Positions 6,115-6,178 of a DNA stretch of 6,178 nucleotides are shown here, one piece after another. The notes beneath the pieces are model-generated. The model had not been told where the DNA came from and ran no database searches. It worked only from the letters and a program-made list of their open reading frames with translations. Within the stretch, counting starts at the first letter, position 1. Each line of letters begins with the position of its first letter. A program made the position numbers and the translations under genes. The DNA comes from a bacterium (GTDB lineage: Bacteria; UBA10199; DSSB01), in NCBI GenBank assembly GCA_030426445.1, contig JAUHYS010000133.1, forward strand, positions 1 to 6,178, in the 5' to 3' direction.

Positions 6115-6178
6115 AAAGTCCAATATTACGCAATGCGTTATTATTAACCGTCATCGTCCTATGTTCTTTCTCATGTAG
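6111..6178 (+). CDS. Start of a probable lipoprotein gene (runs off right edge)
   Basis: Only 22 codons and two bases are present. The peptide starts MKSPILRNALLLTVIVLCSF and ends with Ser-Cys. It has the shape of a lipoprotein signal peptide: a basic start (Lys2, Arg7), a hydrophobic core (about 9-17), and Cys22 preceded by Ser-Phe-Ser. Ser at -1 fits signal peptidase II, but Ser at -3 is less usual than Leu, so the lipobox is imperfect; Cys18 is a poorer candidate because Leu is at -1. The start is well supported by AGGAGGT 7 nt upstream. The gene is divergent from glyS and shares the 253-nt promoter region. The mature protein is outside the window, so no function can be given. It could also be a plain secreted or membrane protein. 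Confidence 0.7.
   Translation, partial: MKSPILRNALLLTVIVLCSFSC

Overview
The window looks like an AT-leaning (roughly 40-45% GC by eye) chromosomal segment of a Gram-negative bacterium. Three separate reading frames begin with lipoprotein signal peptides. They sit beside two housekeeping genes: a single-chain glycyl-tRNA synthetase and a full-length pyruvate,phosphate dikinase. I cannot place the organism firmly. A deltaproteobacterial lineage in the old broad sense is my best guess, because I recall a glycyl-tRNA synthetase next to ppdK in Geobacter. That is memory, not something shown here. There is no mobile element, CRISPR array, tRNA or rRNA.

Layout. Four genes run leftward on the minus strand with short gaps and read as one operon: glyS (4532-5857), 20 nt, ppdK (1842-4511), 13 nt, a 407-residue lipoprotein with YVTN-type beta-propeller repeats and a TTG start (605-1828), 39 nt, and the first 188 codons of a second propeller-like lipoprotein (1-565) that runs off the left edge. 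No terminator is visible between them. A 253-nt AT-rich divergent region (5858-6110) follows. It holds a candidate leftward promoter with TTGAC boxes 12 bp apart, two small inverted repeats, and an 18-codon frame whose stop overlaps the next start as ATGA. At 6111 a rightward gene begins with an excellent Shine-Dalgarno sequence and a third lipoprotein-like signal peptide, cut after 22 codons by the right edge.

How the genes relate. GlyS charges tRNA-Gly. PPDK interconverts pyruvate and PEP at the expense or gain of ATP, phosphate, AMP and pyrophosphate. The two downstream lipoproteins are predicted to be exported and membrane-anchored, with propeller folds that usually serve binding or scaffolding; their function is unknown. 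Co-transcription of two cytoplasmic housekeeping enzymes with two surface or periplasmic propeller lipoproteins is the most distinctive point. The 407-residue protein also carries Asp-rich loops, one matching DxDxDG, that could bind calcium. I see no clear evidence of a wholly new multi-gene system.
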